From: Mobilitalea sibirica
Lineage (GTDB): Bacteria; Bacillota; Clostridia; Lachnospirales; Lachnospiraceae
Reading direction: 5' to 3'
Assembly (NCBI RefSeq): GCF_015999265.1
Contig: NZ_JAEAGR010000017.1
Coordinates: 1-64,000, forward strand
DNA: 64,000 bases
Part shown: piece by piece, positions 43,706 to 52,362 of the stretch
Position numbering within the stretch: position 1 is the first letter of the stretch
Layout: every line of letters begins with the position of its first letter
Translations under genes and position numbers: made by a program
Notes under the pieces: model-generated
Told to the model about the DNA's origin: nothing
The model's database searches: none
Seen by the model: the letters and a program-made list of their open reading frames with translations, nothing else

Positions 43706-43849
43706 ATTAATAATCCTCCATTCATTCAATGCATTCGATTAGATAAATTAATGAGTCAGTTGTAATATAGTATTCTTAATCATTATAAAGAATTTAGATT
43801 ATCCTATAGCTATACGTAATATCCCCATAGAGTGCTTACGTGTATCATT

Positions 43850-44197
43850 CTAACGATATAGCTCTATATCAAAATGTTTCTCCATGAATTCAATCTGACG
43901 TATGATTTCATCATCAGTAAAAGTCATACCCTCTGGTGCCACAATCCATTTATCCTCAATATCGTTTAAACGGTGGATAACAGCGATCACAACACCTTCA
44001 AATGTGGATAAAGGGTGATCGGTTCCTAAAAAGTATATATCCTGTTCCTCGCTATCAGCAGCAAACACATCCTCCACATATCCATAATTAACGGGATAAG
44101 TTAAACCGGAAAAACGGTTGAGATGAGTACAGCCGATAGGCCGATCAATGATACCTTTTACTTTTTTTCCAAGAATATGAGAAAAATCTAGTGGCAT
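43850..44197 (-). CDS. Short inorganic pyrophosphatase-like protein
   Basis: A 115-residue protein related to family I soluble pyrophosphatases (LTYPVNYGYVEDVFAADSEE, then GVVIAVIHRLND, then KWIVAPEG). It is about 60 residues shorter than the true enzyme, and the DxDxxD metal cluster is not intact (ADSEEQDI). It may be a non-enzymatic or altered-specificity relative. GGAGGAGC precedes ATG 44197. Confidence 0.75.
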   Translation of the reverse strand: MPLDFSHILGKKVKGIIDRPIGCTHLNRFSGLTYPVNYGYVEDVFAADSEEQDIYFLGTDHPLSTFEGVVIAVIHRLNDIEDKWIVAPEGMTFTDDEIIRQIEFMEKHFDIELYR

Positions 44198-44249
44198 GAA
44201 TGCTCCTCCTGTGTATTTGCTGAATAAAGCTGTGCCTTATACAATTCAT

Positions 44250-44927
44250 TTATTCTAAATTATCCTTCAGGTATATCTGACCTTTCGAGTAGCAGTCTCT
44301 TACTTCTTTTAGCATATTGTTATAGAAGGATACAGCAGAGTGTTGCCGTTCCTTGGCAATTTCATAGCCCCGTTTGGTATAGAAGGATCCATAGATATTC
44401 TCAAGCTTAAATTTATACTCCTGAAAAAAGGAAGGCTCTGTATCGGTAGTACCGTCCAGGACATTGCCATCGGGGTCAACGGTATACAAGGGCTCGGTTA
44501 CAATTCCTTTATATACAAAGGTACGGGCGATTCCTATAGTGCCGGTAACATCTAACTTATCCGCATCGAATAAGATCTTTGCTTCAATACTGCTTGGAGG
44601 ATTATCACTCCGATATCTGTGGGTTCGGATGCAATCCCTTATATGAGCAGCTTTTTTTTCAGGAAAATCGTTGGATGTAAGATAGGAATAAGCTTTTTCA
44701 CTACCTACCTTTGCATGGCAAAGGCTTGGATCTTTAAACTGGTCTTCACGGCCGATATCATGTAAGAGGCAGGCTATAATAAGGACATCCATATCAACCT
44801 CATCTTCTTGCTTAGCAATATCTAGTGCCGCATATAGCACCCGGTATACGTGCTCCTTATCATGGGCGCTGTCCGTCATATTCTGTAGCATATAATTCTC
44901 GATTTTTTGGTAAAATGATGTTTGCAT
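44250..44927 (-). CDS. HD domain phosphohydrolase
   Basis: A 225-residue HD-domain protein: HDKEHVYRVLYAALDIAKQE, then IIACLLHDIGRED, CHAKVGSEKAYSYL, and FDADKLDVTG. The His/Asp metal ligands are intact. It resembles YedJ-type proteins of unknown substrate. A weak AGGAGTACTGAA precedes ATG 44927. Confidence 0.85.
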   Translation of the reverse strand: MQTSFYQKIENYMLQNMTDSAHDKEHVYRVLYAALDIAKQEDEVDMDVLIIACLLHDIGREDQFKDPSLCHAKVGSEKAYSYLTSNDFPEKKAAHIRDCIRTHRYRSDNPPSSIEAKILFDADKLDVTGTIGIARTFVYKGIVTEPLYTVDPDGNVLDGTTDTEPSFFQEYKFKLENIYGSFYTKRGYEIAKERQHSAVSFYNNMLKEVRDCYSKGQIYLKDNLE

Positions 44928-45053
44928 ATTTCAGTACTCCTATTCTGTTTTTTCTTCTGTGGTTATCTAAAAATTTCCATTCGAAATTTAATAGAACTTA
45001 ACTATATTCTGAATTTCATATAAAGAGGAATTTATATAAAGGAGTATTTCAGA

Positions 45054-45560
45054 TTAGTCCTTTTCATTATAGGAATACCAGTCCGATTCCGGCAGTCCAT
45101 GCTCTCTTAAACATGCATTACAGTAGCCGATATTATACATGATGTGTCGAATCTGACCGGTAATTACATCAAGATAGGTGTAATTATCAACTCCGTTAAT
45201 GATTGGTTCGCCTAAATCCTTATCCTGTAATTCTTCAAACACCTGTAAGGTTTTTAAATGAATATTATTAAGATATTCCAACATCTGTTCTTTGGAGATG
45301 GATATATCCCCTTCGGTATGTACATCTAATTCAGGACTGATCCGTTCATCGAATTTCATGCACCGAAATTCACGGTCATTATATTCGGGGCGGATCCAAA
45401 ACTCAATAAAATATAATATATGAAATACCTGTTTCCACATGGGGATATCGTGATATTTGGAATACCATTTATCCTCCGGTATCACCTGAATAAGGTTATC
45501 TAACATCTGATAAGATGATTCAAATTGATTATGTAGAGCAGTAATTGCTAACCGGTCCAT
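45054..45560 (-). CDS. DinB family protein
   Basis: A 168-residue four-helix DinB/YfiT-like protein. Helix 1 holds HNQFESSYQMLDNLIQVIPE; MWKQVFHILYFIEFW and GQIRHIMYNIGYCNACLRE carry candidate metal His residues. The family includes thiol-dependent transferases and damage-induced proteins. I start at ATG 45560 after GGAGGTAACC. Confidence 0.82.
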   Translation of the reverse strand: MDRLAITALHNQFESSYQMLDNLIQVIPEDKWYSKYHDIPMWKQVFHILYFIEFWIRPEYNDREFRCMKFDERISPELDVHTEGDISISKEQMLEYLNNIHLKTLQVFEELQDKDLGEPIINGVDNYTYLDVITGQIRHIMYNIGYCNACLREHGLPESDWYSYNEKD

Positions 45561-45721
45561 GGTTACCTCCATTTAGGATAGTTTATATATAATCTAAGTT
45601 AACAAATCAATTTTAGAAAGAGTGATATAGCTTTATACAAAATTCCATGTCGTTTCTATCAGTGAAGTGTAATTTCAATTATAGCTTAGATGGTATTTAA
45701 TGTAAATGTTGAAAACAAAAA

Positions 45722-45760
45722 AATATCTCCGGCAGCAGTAATATCGCTTACGGAGATATT
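45722..45760 (-). terminator. Terminator downstream of queT
   Basis: AATATCTCCG (45722-45731) pairs perfectly with CGGAGATATT (45751-45760). A-rich DNA at the far side supplies the T-run for leftward transcription. The rest of 45561-45832 holds no gene. Confidence 0.75.
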
Positions 45761-45832
45761 CTTTATAAGAAAACTATCTTATTAATATCATTGTTACAGA
45801 CCTAATTATTTCTTTTAACATAATATGTTCGA

Positions 45833-46315
45833 TTAATTATTTTTAAATATTACATGCTTTACCTTATCAAGACCGAAGAGTAAAACCATTCCCAGTATTC
45901 CGGCTGCAAATAATTGTCCCGCTCCGACAGTCAGCATCATAAGGGGAACCGGATCGGCCTCAAAGTATGCATACTTTAATACGAAGGGAATGACCAAAGC
46001 ATTCACAAGGATAGGGGGTATGGGTACTAAGAATTTACTCCTTCTTAGCTGATAGGATAATAGAGCGGCAAATAAGGTTGCCAGAGAACCGAATACGATA
46101 TCCAATACATCTGCACCGGATAGAATAGCGCTAAGGAAACACCCGATAGCTACTCCCGGTATCGCTGCCGGAGTGAAATAAGGCAGGATCGTTAAGGCTT
46201 CCGCTACTCGAAACTGGATAGGACCGAAGCTGGAAAACTGAAATACTAATACCAGCACGGTATAGAGGGCCGCAATTACTGCAGCCTGTGTGATAAAGAT
46301 CGTTTTTTTATTCAT
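45833..46315 (-). CDS. queT: QueT family queuosine-precursor transporter (ECF S component)
   Basis: A 160-residue membrane protein with five to six helices (ITQAAVIAALYTVLVLVFQF, FRVAEALTILPYFTPAAIPG, IVFGSLATLFAALLSYQLRR, PLMMLTVGAGQLFAAGILG). QueT proteins bring in preQ0 or preQ1 through the shared ECF energising module, which is not in this window. GGAG precedes ATG 46315. A structured leader resembles a preQ1 riboswitch, fitting the function. Confidence 0.9.
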   Translation of the reverse strand: MNKKTIFITQAAVIAALYTVLVLVFQFSSFGPIQFRVAEALTILPYFTPAAIPGVAIGCFLSAILSGADVLDIVFGSLATLFAALLSYQLRRSKFLVPIPPILVNALVIPFVLKYAYFEADPVPLMMLTVGAGQLFAAGILGMVLLFGLDKVKHVIFKNN

Positions 46316-46319
46316 TTTT

Positions 46320-46443
46320 CATTCTCCTTTAGTTTTGTTTTAAGGGATTACTCCTTTGTTTTGTGATAATCCCTTCGTCAGGAAGGTCTCGAACTGACGT
46401 TGTAAGATTTGCCAAAACCATTGATTTGTATTGGTTTGCGACT
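46320..46443 (-). promoter_or_regulatory. Structured queT leader, candidate preQ1 riboswitch
   Basis: Read leftward, the 125-base leader has three stems. The first is CAAACCA/TGGTTTTG, the second CGTCAG/CTGACG (46399-46394 with 46381-46376), the third AAGGGATTA/TAATCCCTT (46375-46367 with 46350-46342). The tail AAAACAAAACTAAAGGAG resembles the A-rich tail of preQ1 aptamers and overlaps the ribosome site. A CCTT in the second loop could pair with that ribosome site. Class I or III is possible; I cannot settle which. Confidence 0.55.
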
Positions 46444-46448
46444 TATTT

Positions 46449-46476
46449 AGTATAGCATGAAAATGGTGGATGTCAA
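46449..46476 (-). promoter_or_regulatory. Promoter of queT
   Basis: Read leftward: TTGACA (46476-46471), 16 bases, TATACT (46454-46449) with a TGC extension. Confidence 0.8.
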
Positions 46477-46651
46477 GCGTTGACACGATTTTAACTTGAT
46501 TTGGAAATAATAAATTTATGGACGGTTGAGGATAATCATTTTTTTGGTTAGCGGTCATTATAGTAATGCATAATAGATCGGTATGGATGGGAATATATAA
46601 AAAGAGTAAACCCAAACATATTCTTTTTACCTTTAAATTCAATTTTAGTAC

Positions 46652-46680
46652 TTGACAAATGAATATTGAAGGACTATATT
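46652..46680 (+). promoter_or_regulatory. Promoter of ahpCF
   Basis: TTGACA (46652-46657), 17 bases, TATATT (46675-46680). The PerR box follows ten bases later, over the start site. Confidence 0.82.
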
Positions 46681-46689
46681 GATAATATC

Positions 46690-46706
46690 AGTAATGATTA
46701 CTATTA
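46690..46706 (+). promoter_or_regulatory. PerR box before ahpC
   Basis: AGTAATGATTACT (46690-46702) is identical to the rubrerythrin site and extends to the shared ATTACTATTA (46697-46706). Confidence 0.75.
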
Positions 46707-46743
46707 TCATTAACAATAAAATTATTATATGGAGGTATTGATT

Positions 46744-47307
46744 ATGTCATTAGTAGGAAAACAAGTACAGCCTTTCAAAGCACAGGCTTACCAGAATGGA
46801 AAGTTTCTTCAGGTTACGGAAGAGGATTTTAAAGGAAAGTGGAGCGTTGTATGCTTTTATCCGGCAGACTTTACCTTTGTTTGCCCAACAGAGCTAGAGG
46901 ATTTACAGAATAATTATGAAGCGCTGAAGCAGCTGGGAGCAGAAGTGTATTCCGTGTCAACGGATACACATTTTACCCATAAAGCTTGGCATGATAGCTC
47001 AGAAGCAATCGGTAAATTAACCTATATCATGATCGGAGATCCTTCTCATACGCTATCTCGTAACTTTGATGTCTTAATCGAAGAAGACGGTCTTGCAGAT
47101 CGCGGTACTTTTATCATTGATCCGGATGGTGTAATCCAATCTGTTGAGATTAACGCAGGAAATATTGGACGTGATGCAGATATTCTTGTAAGTAAAATCA
47201 AAGCAGCGCAGTACGTTAGAAATCATCCTGGTGAAGTTTGCCCGGCAAAATGGAAAGAAGGAGCTGCAACTCTGAAGCCAAGTTTGGATCTTGTAGGAAA
47301 GATCTAG
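46744..47307 (+). CDS. ahpC: Alkyl hydroperoxide reductase subunit C (2-Cys peroxiredoxin)
   Basis: A 187-residue typical 2-Cys peroxiredoxin. The peroxidatic Cys is in [14 protein letters not shown] and the resolving Cys in [11 protein letters not shown]. It reduces H2O2 and organic peroxides and is recycled by AhpF, encoded nine bases downstream. I start at ATG 46744, with GGAGGTATTGATT upstream. Operator sequence suggests PerR control. Confidence 0.96.
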   Translation: MSLVGKQVQPFKAQAYQNGKFLQVTEEDFKGKWSVVCFYPADFTFVCPTELEDLQNNYEALKQLGAEVYSVSTDTHFTHKAWHDSSEAIGKLTYIMIGDPSHTLSRNFDVLIEEDGLADRGTFIIDPDGVIQSVEINAGNIGRDADILVSKIKAAQYVRNHPGEVCPAKWKEGAATLKPSLDLVGKI

Positions 47308-47316
47308 GAGTTCATT

Positions 47317-48852
47317 ATGGTTCTAGATAGTGAGATTAAAGTACAACTGTCTGAGTATCTTAAGTTAATGGAAGATGAGGTTCTGATTAAAGTAAGTGCA
47401 GGAGCAGATCAGGTATCGAAGGATATGACAGAATTAATCCAAGAATTACAGGTCATGTCTTCTAAAATTAAGATAGAGCAGACAGTTCTACCTAGGACAC
47501 CGAGCTTTTGTATTAATCGGGTCGGTGAGGATACCGGAGTAACTTTTGCAGGAGTTCCTCTGGGCCATGAGTTTACTTCGCTAGTATTAGCGTTATTACA
47601 AGTAAGTGGAAGAGCGCCGAAAGCGGATCAAAAAACAATAGATCAAATTAAGAATATTAAAGGAACCTACCATTTTGAAACCTACATTAGTTTATCCTGT
47701 CATAATTGTCCGGAGGTAGTGCAAGCGTTCAACCTAATGAGTGTTTTAAATCCGAGCATTTCTCATACTATGATTGACGGAGCTGCTTACAAAGAAGAAG
47801 TTGAGAGTAAAAACATTATGGCAGTACCATCGATTTACCTTAATGGAGAAGTTTTTGGCAGTGGACGAATGACGCTGGATGAAATTCTTGTGAAACTGGG
47901 TAGTGCTCCTGATACAATGGAATTTGATGAAAAAGAACCATTCGACGTATTGGTGGTTGGAGGTGGTCCGGCCGGATGTAGCGCTGCAGTCTATGCGGCT
48001 CGAAAGGGAATTCGTACAGGAATTGTTGCAGAGCGATTTGGCGGACAGGTAAGGGATACCTTAGGAATTGAAAACCTAATCAGTGTTCCATATATTGAAG
48101 GACCAAAGCTTGCTGATAATTTAGAAGCCCATGTAAGAAATTATAATGTAGATATCATAACAGCTCAACAGGTCGCAAGCATTAAGAAAAACGAATACGT
48201 AGAGGTTACCTTAGCAAATGGTTCGGTCTTAAAGGCTAAGACGGTTATTATCGCTACAGGAGCCCGTTGGCGTAATACCGGAGTACCGGGTGAAGCCGAA
48301 TTTAAGAATAAAGGGGTTGCTTATTGTCCTCACTGTGATGGACCACTCTTTCAAGGAAAAGAGATTGCAGTCATCGGCGGAGGCAATTCCGGCATTGAGG
48401 CAGCGATTGATTTGGCCGGAATCGCAAAACATGTTACGGTACTTGAATTCATGCCTGAGCTAAAGGCAGATGCTGTATTACAAAAACGTCTCTACAGTCT
48501 TTCGAACATAAGCGTTATAAAAAACGCTCAGTTAACAGAGATAACCGGCACAGATAAGGTGGATGGGATTAACTATAAAAAGCGTGAAACCGGTGAGGAA
48601 CAGCATATTAATCTACAAGGTGTATTTGTTCAAATCGGCCTTGTACCCAACACAGAATGGTTAAAGGATACCCTCGAACGCAATAGAATGGGTGAGATAG
48701 TTGTGGATGATCATAATGCAACTAGCATTCCAGGAGTCTTTGCAGCCGGTGACTGTATGAATAGTCCGTATAAACAAATCATCATCTCTATGGGATCCGG
48801 AGCGAATGCAGCATTAAGCGCATTTGATTATATGATCAGAAATGAAGCATAA
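47317..48852 (+). CDS. ahpF: Alkyl hydroperoxide reductase subunit F
   Basis: A 511-residue flavoprotein. The N-terminal double thioredoxin fold carries [12 protein letters not shown]. The FAD motif is [19 protein letters not shown], the NAD motif [16 protein letters not shown], and the redox pair CPHCDG. FAD-binding [13 protein letters not shown] is near the end. It passes NADH electrons to AhpC. AGGAG lies before ATG 47317. Confidence 0.96.
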   Translation: MVLDSEIKVQLSEYLKLMEDEVLIKVSAGADQVSKDMTELIQELQVMSSKIKIEQTVLPRTPSFCINRVGEDTGVTFAGVPLGHEFTSLVLALLQVSGRAPKADQKTIDQIKNIKGTYHFETYISLSCHNCPEVVQAFNLMSVLNPSISHTMIDGAAYKEEVESKNIMAVPSIYLNGEVFGSGRMTLDEILVKLGSAPDTMEFDEKEPFDVLVVGGGPAGCSAAVYAARKGIRTGIVAERFGGQVRDTLGIENLISVPYIEGPKLADNLEAHVRNYNVDIITAQQVASIKKNEYVEVTLANGSVLKAKTVIIATGARWRNTGVPGEAEFKNKGVAYCPHCDGPLFQGKEIAVIGGGNSGIEAAIDLAGIAKHVTVLEFMPELKADAVLQKRLYSLSNISVIKNAQLTEITGTDKVDGINYKKRETGEEQHINLQGVFVQIGLVPNTEWLKDTLERNRMGEIVVDDHNATSIPGVFAAGDCMNSPYKQIIISMGSGANAALSAFDYMIRNEA

Positions 48853-48891
48853 GGGTTGATTTCAATAAACTGATATATCTGATATATAAAC

Positions 48892-48980
48892 ACATAAAAA
48901 TGGGATTTTTGCATAATTACCGTTCTAAGCTTTTAACCTAAAAAGAACATAGGTAATATGAAAAAATCCTGTTTTTATGT
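48892..48980 (+). terminator. Long hairpin after ahpF
   Basis: Two 29-30 base arms (48892-48921 and 48952-48980) pair with few mismatches: ACATAAAAATGGGATTTTTG faces CAGGATTTTTT-type sequence in the second arm. It is 40 bases past the ahpF stop and probably terminates in both directions. Length exceeds an ordinary terminator, so it may be a mobile hairpin. Confidence 0.65.
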
Positions 48981-49038
48981 ATCCCGTATCCTTATTACAA
49001 GCTAGATGTTGGATGAATTCAGGTTACATTCGAAGTTT

Positions 49039-49076
49039 GCTGTATTACCTCTAGCAATAGAAAGAGGTAATACAGC
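49039..49076. repeat. Perfect 14-bp hairpin in intergenic DNA
   Basis: GCTGTATTACCTCT (49039-49052) and AGAGGTAATACAGC (49063-49076) are exact complements around ten bases. No T-run follows. It could mark a small RNA or an operator. The remaining DNA in 48981-49257 shows no gene. Confidence 0.6.
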
Positions 49077-49257
49077 TTGTAGCCGTATAACAGAAACCTA
49101 AAGTTAGTATATATTTTATAAACCAGAAAACCATTGTAAAAAACTTTGCTTTGGGTTATCCTAAGAATATAGGAAGCACCAAAGAAAAGAAATTACCATA
49201 ATAACATGAAATTCAAGTGGCTTTACTTATAACAGTTTATTTGTGTGAGGTAACAAT

Positions 49258-49482
49258 ATGCATATGAAAAAGATGATCGCTCCGATACTAATAACGATTT
49301 TTATATTATTATATTATATAGGGTTTGCATGTCTATTAATATTTATTGACGGTATCCCTATGTATGTCAAATTATTGGGCGGCATAATCCCTTTGTTTTT
49401 TGCAGGGGTTGGCATATACGTTCTTGTAGAACGAATCAAAGAAATAAGGAGTGGTGAGGAAGATGATCTTAGTAAATACTGA
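49258..49482 (+). CDS. Small two-helix membrane protein
   Basis: A 74-residue protein with two membrane helices (PILITIFILLYYIGFACLLI and KLLGGIIPLFFAGVGIYVLV) and a charged tail (ERIKEIRSGEEDDLSKY). Its end overlaps the start of the YbjQ-like gene by 20 bases, so the two are coupled. No family is recognised. Confidence 0.7.
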   Translation: MHMKKMIAPILITIFILLYYIGFACLLIFIDGIPMYVKLLGGIIPLFFAGVGIYVLVERIKEIRSGEEDDLSKY

Positions 49483-49774
49483 TTATATTACCGGTAAAGA
49501 ACTTGAGATGTTAGGTCTTGTGAAAGGCAGCACGATCCAATCTAAAAATATTGGTCGTGATATCACACAAGGTTTCAAAACGATTGTAGGCGGAGAATTG
49601 AAATCCTATACGGAAATGATGAATACTGCAAGAGCACTTGCAACAAAACGTATGGTAGCTGAGGCAGAGGCGCTCCAGGCAGATGCTATTATTAATATTC
49701 GCTATGCTTCAGCCACAGTTACTCAAGGTGCAGCCGAGGTTATGGCATACGGAACTGCAGTTAAATTCAAGTAA
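49463..49774 (+). CDS. YbjQ family (UPF0145/DUF74) protein
   Basis: A 103-residue protein: TDYITGKELEMLGLVKGST, then TEMMNTARALATKRMVAEAE and ADAIINIRYASATVTQGAAE. This is the YbjQ family, which forms pentameric dodecin-like rings and has been suggested to bind metals. I start at ATG 49463, preceded by GTGAGGAAG. Confidence 0.9.
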   Translation: MILVNTDYITGKELEMLGLVKGSTIQSKNIGRDITQGFKTIVGGELKSYTEMMNTARALATKRMVAEAEALQADAIINIRYASATVTQGAAEVMAYGTAVKFK

Positions 49775-49876
49775 AAATTGTAAAAAAATGCGGTATGTAA
49801 TATTTTATTATATGAAAGACAGACCATCGAAATTAACTTAACACCAAATGTTGGGCGTTTTGACTAAGCTAGTCCT

Positions 49877-49916
49877 AGGGGCTGAATTCGGTATTGAACC
49901 GGACTCAGTCCTTTTA
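49877..49916 (+). terminator. Terminator after the YbjQ-like gene
   Basis: GGGCTGA-TTCGGT faces ACCGGA-TCAGTCC, followed by TTTTATATTTT. The stem has two mismatches. Bases 49917-50089 hold no gene. Confidence 0.75.
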
Positions 49917-50089
49917 TATTTTATCTCAAACGAAAGTTATACTCATTACAGTAGTGAAAAATACATATGATTTCTATATATAAGATATATTTGTTATACC
50001 ATAAGGGTTAAGAATGATACAAATGGGTTTTTTCTTGAGAAAACTTAGGCTGGCGTAAAATAGATATATCTTTAGAAGGGAGGGTAATT

Positions 50090-50401
50090 ATGGACTTTTT
50101 ATCTCAATACATAGTTCTTATCGTAGTGGCAATCTGCTTATGCTTAGGATATATTATAAAACACAGCATTTCCTTTATACCTAATAAATATATACCTCTG
50201 ATTATGGCAATAGCAGGTACCATCTTAAATGTTTGGATTAATGGATGGAAGTTTACACCGGAGATTTTACTTGGTGGTTTAATCAGCGGTTTGGCATCCA
50301 CAGGAACCCATGAGATGTATCGGAATCTGGTTTGGAAGAAGGATCCGTTCGATAGTAAAGTAAAAGCCTCAGGTAAGTTTGGGGTTAAAAAGGAAATGTA
50401 A
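50090..50401 (+). CDS. Phage holin-like protein (orphan)
   Basis: A 103-residue protein with three hydrophobic segments (IVLIVVAICLCLGYII, YIPLIMAIAGTILNVWIN, EILLGGLISGLASTGTH) and a basic C-terminus. The motif TGTHEMYRNLV is typical of phage_holin_4-type holins from Firmicute phages. No endolysin or phage gene is adjacent, so it is a lone, perhaps domesticated holin. GGGAGGGT precedes ATG 50090. Confidence 0.8.
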   Translation: MDFLSQYIVLIVVAICLCLGYIIKHSISFIPNKYIPLIMAIAGTILNVWINGWKFTPEILLGGLISGLASTGTHEMYRNLVWKKDPFDSKVKASGKFGVKKEM

Positions 50402-50440
50402 ATTTGAAGTTTCCTACGGATTCTATATCTTTAACAATTA

Positions 50441-50552
50441 AATCACCCCTGTTTTAAGTTTCTGAACTTTTGCTACATCGATAAGCTGTGATTTTCATAG
50501 CGCTAATCCGATGTAATCAAAGTCAGTTTGCCTTAATAATACAGGGGTGATT
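50441..50552 (+). repeat. Long imperfect palindrome (MITE-like)
   Basis: The outer arms AATCACCCCTGT (50441-50452) and ACAGGGGTGATT (50541-50552) are perfect. Inside, ACTTTTGCTACATCG faces CGATGTAATCAAAGT. The whole 112 bases fold into one stem. It may terminate the holin gene and the leftward FMN-binding gene, or be a decayed mobile element unlike the 2843 family. Confidence 0.65.
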
Positions 50553-50675
50553 ATATTTCTAACCTGACAAACAATTAGTTCTAGCCTTATATTCTTTTAG
50601 AAAATGAAATTGCTAATCACAGAGTTGACTATCATGAACTGAAAAGAATAAAACTTGGTTAACTAAAATTTTTGT

Positions 50676-51077
50676 CTATTGATTTTTCAAAGCATTATAG
50701 ATTGCTGTTTTAATGATATTGCTGGAATGGGTTGCACCGCTTACTCCATCCACTTCCAGGCTGTTTTGTTTTACTATCTCTTCCACAATTACCTCGGCAG
50801 GTTGACCCTTTCCGCTGTCATGTGACAGAAGGTTTATATCGGTTATTACATGATCTTTTACCGTAACCTCCACCTCTGCTTTTACGATAAACCCGTCTGC
50901 GCTACCGGTATAGGTTCCGTCCTCAACGGTTGTCAAATCCAAGTCAGTAGAATTCACAGTTTCAAAACTGTTTAATTTATTCTGAACTAATTTAAGAACT
51001 ACAAAAGCTGCTACAACTATAACCACCATCAAAATTAAGATTGCTGTGAGAAGCCCTTTCTTTCTATTCTTTTCCAT
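50676..51077 (-). CDS. FMN-binding domain protein, membrane-anchored
   Basis: A 133-residue protein with one N-terminal membrane helix (10-30). A small extracellular FMN-binding domain follows (DGTYTGSADGFIVKAEVEV, then VDGVSGATHSS). The Thr of SGAT is the residue that ApbE flavinylates. It probably carries electrons at the membrane. GGAGAT precedes ATG 51077. It follows the MarR/flavodoxin pair on the same strand. Confidence 0.88.
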   Translation of the reverse strand: MEKNRKKGLLTAILILMVVIVVAAFVVLKLVQNKLNSFETVNSTDLDLTTVEDGTYTGSADGFIVKAEVEVTVKDHVITDINLLSHDSGKGQPAEVIVEEIVKQNSLEVDGVSGATHSSNIIKTAIYNALKNQ

Positions 51078-51179
51078 CTTGATCTCCTTTAAAATAATTT
51101 AATTTTTTCTTATATTCTAACGGTATGTTGCCGAAAATATGATTTAAGTCAGATATAAAAACGTAGTTACTACGATGCT

Positions 51180-51722
51180 TTAAGAGTTCATAACTTCATT
51201 AACAATGGGCTCGATATACTTCTTTTTGGTAAAGTCCAAGGGATGGTCATAGCTGGCCAGCATACCATTGACATCCGCATCCGGATTTTTAACTTTTTTC
51301 AGCTGAAGCTTTTTCAGGGTCATTAAAAATCGGTAAAGGGGGCTAAGTCTTGTATAATCGAAACCTCCTCTCAGGTAGTAAAAATGTATCTTTTTACGCT
51401 GTTCTTCGGTAAAATTCATATTTTTTAATTCCTCGGTGGTTTCCTCCCGAACCGGCGTAGCTCCCACAGCAAATACATGCAGGTTTTTATCTTTTAGCTG
51501 TTCATAATTTTTTGTAATCAGTTTGATGCCACTGATTCCGGCAGCATATAAGCCGGCACCGTAAATAATCGTATCATATCCTTGTAAATCAGAGATTTTA
51601 ACCTTTTTTCCATTGATGAGCTCGCAGTTTAAATCCTGAGCAAGCCACTGGGCATAATTTTTGGTAAATCCGGTTTTAGAGCGATAAATTACTACGGCTT
51701 TTCTATTGTTATACATATTCAT
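51180..51722 (-). CDS. Flavodoxin-fold protein
   Basis: A 180-residue flavodoxin_5 (HemG-like) protein. The N-terminal FMN phosphate loop is VVIYRSKTGFTKNYAQWLAQ, then YDTIIYGAGLYAAGISG and FAVGATPVRE. It likely takes part in redox with a quinone or oxidoreductase partner. It overlaps the end of marR by 14 bases, so translation is coupled and MarR probably controls it. Confidence 0.88.
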   Translation of the reverse strand: MNMYNNRKAVVIYRSKTGFTKNYAQWLAQDLNCELINGKKVKISDLQGYDTIIYGAGLYAAGISGIKLITKNYEQLKDKNLHVFAVGATPVREETTEELKNMNFTEEQRKKIHFYYLRGGFDYTRLSPLYRFLMTLKKLQLKKVKNPDADVNGMLASYDHPLDFTKKKYIEPIVNEVMNS

Positions 51723-52164
51723 TCTCCATCCTCTCCAAGTTTTCTTGCAACCTATTTAGTGTTTTTAATGTAGTGTTAAGATCTGTTTCGTCTATGTTTG
51801 CAAATAGTTTTTTCATGAACTCTATACTTTTTTGGGCATAAGCATTACTAAACTCTTCACATTTTGGAGTCATTTTAATTCTGAATTTTCTACCATCGGT
51901 TTCGTCCTTCCTTAGCTCTACAAACCCTTTCTTCTCCAGTTTTAATATAATTTGTTTTACATTCTGTCGGGAGCTTCCTGCTGCGTCGGATAATTCGTTT
52001 AGCGTTGGTTCATTGCCTGAAAGGATTTTTAATACCAGTAAGATAAACCACTGTTTTGTAGTGACCTCCTCGAAGAAAGTATCGCCTAAAGTCTGTAACT
52101 TGTTAGAAAGTAGGAAGAGTAAGCCAAAAACCAAATGCTCGCTGTCTCTATCAGGTAGTTTCAT
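51709..52164 (-). CDS. MarR family transcriptional regulator
   Basis: A 151-residue winged-helix regulator (TKQWFILLVLKILSGNEPTL, then AAGSSRQNVKQIILKLEKKG and the wing LRKDETDGRKFRIKMT). It likely represses its own operon through the palindrome at 52202-52219. The ligand is unknown; pairing with a flavodoxin suggests redox or quinone stress. GGAGGTGACG precedes ATG 52164. Confidence 0.92.
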   Translation of the reverse strand: MKLPDRDSEHLVFGLLFLLSNKLQTLGDTFFEEVTTKQWFILLVLKILSGNEPTLNELSDAAGSSRQNVKQIILKLEKKGFVELRKDETDGRKFRIKMTPKCEEFSNAYAQKSIEFMKKLFANIDETDLNTTLKTLNRLQENLERMENEYV

Positions 52165-52201
52165 ACGTCACCTCCTCAATAGGTAATATGTTACTTATTA
52201 A

Positions 52202-52235
52202 TATGTAATATATTACATAAAAGAAGCTTTGTCAA
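52202..52235 (-). promoter_or_regulatory. marR promoter with 18-bp palindromic operator
   Basis: Read leftward: TTGACA (52235-52230), 17 bases, TATATT (52212-52207). TATGTAATATATTACATA (52202-52219) is a perfect palindrome covering the -10. A half-like GTAATATGTTAC lies at 52183-52194. This is a typical MarR autoregulation layout. Confidence 0.8.
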
Positions 52236-52362
52236 TAGGAAAAAGAAAAAATACCTGTATTTATACAATTTATTAACAATGTATGTTTGTGTATATTGAA
52301 AGATAGGCTTATCTATAAGAAATTTGAGAGGTATATATAAACTTAGATATAAATAGAAAATT

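Noticed and set aside
50090-50401. Prophage suggested by the holin-like gene
   Set aside because: No integrase, structural, lysin or attachment sequence is nearby.
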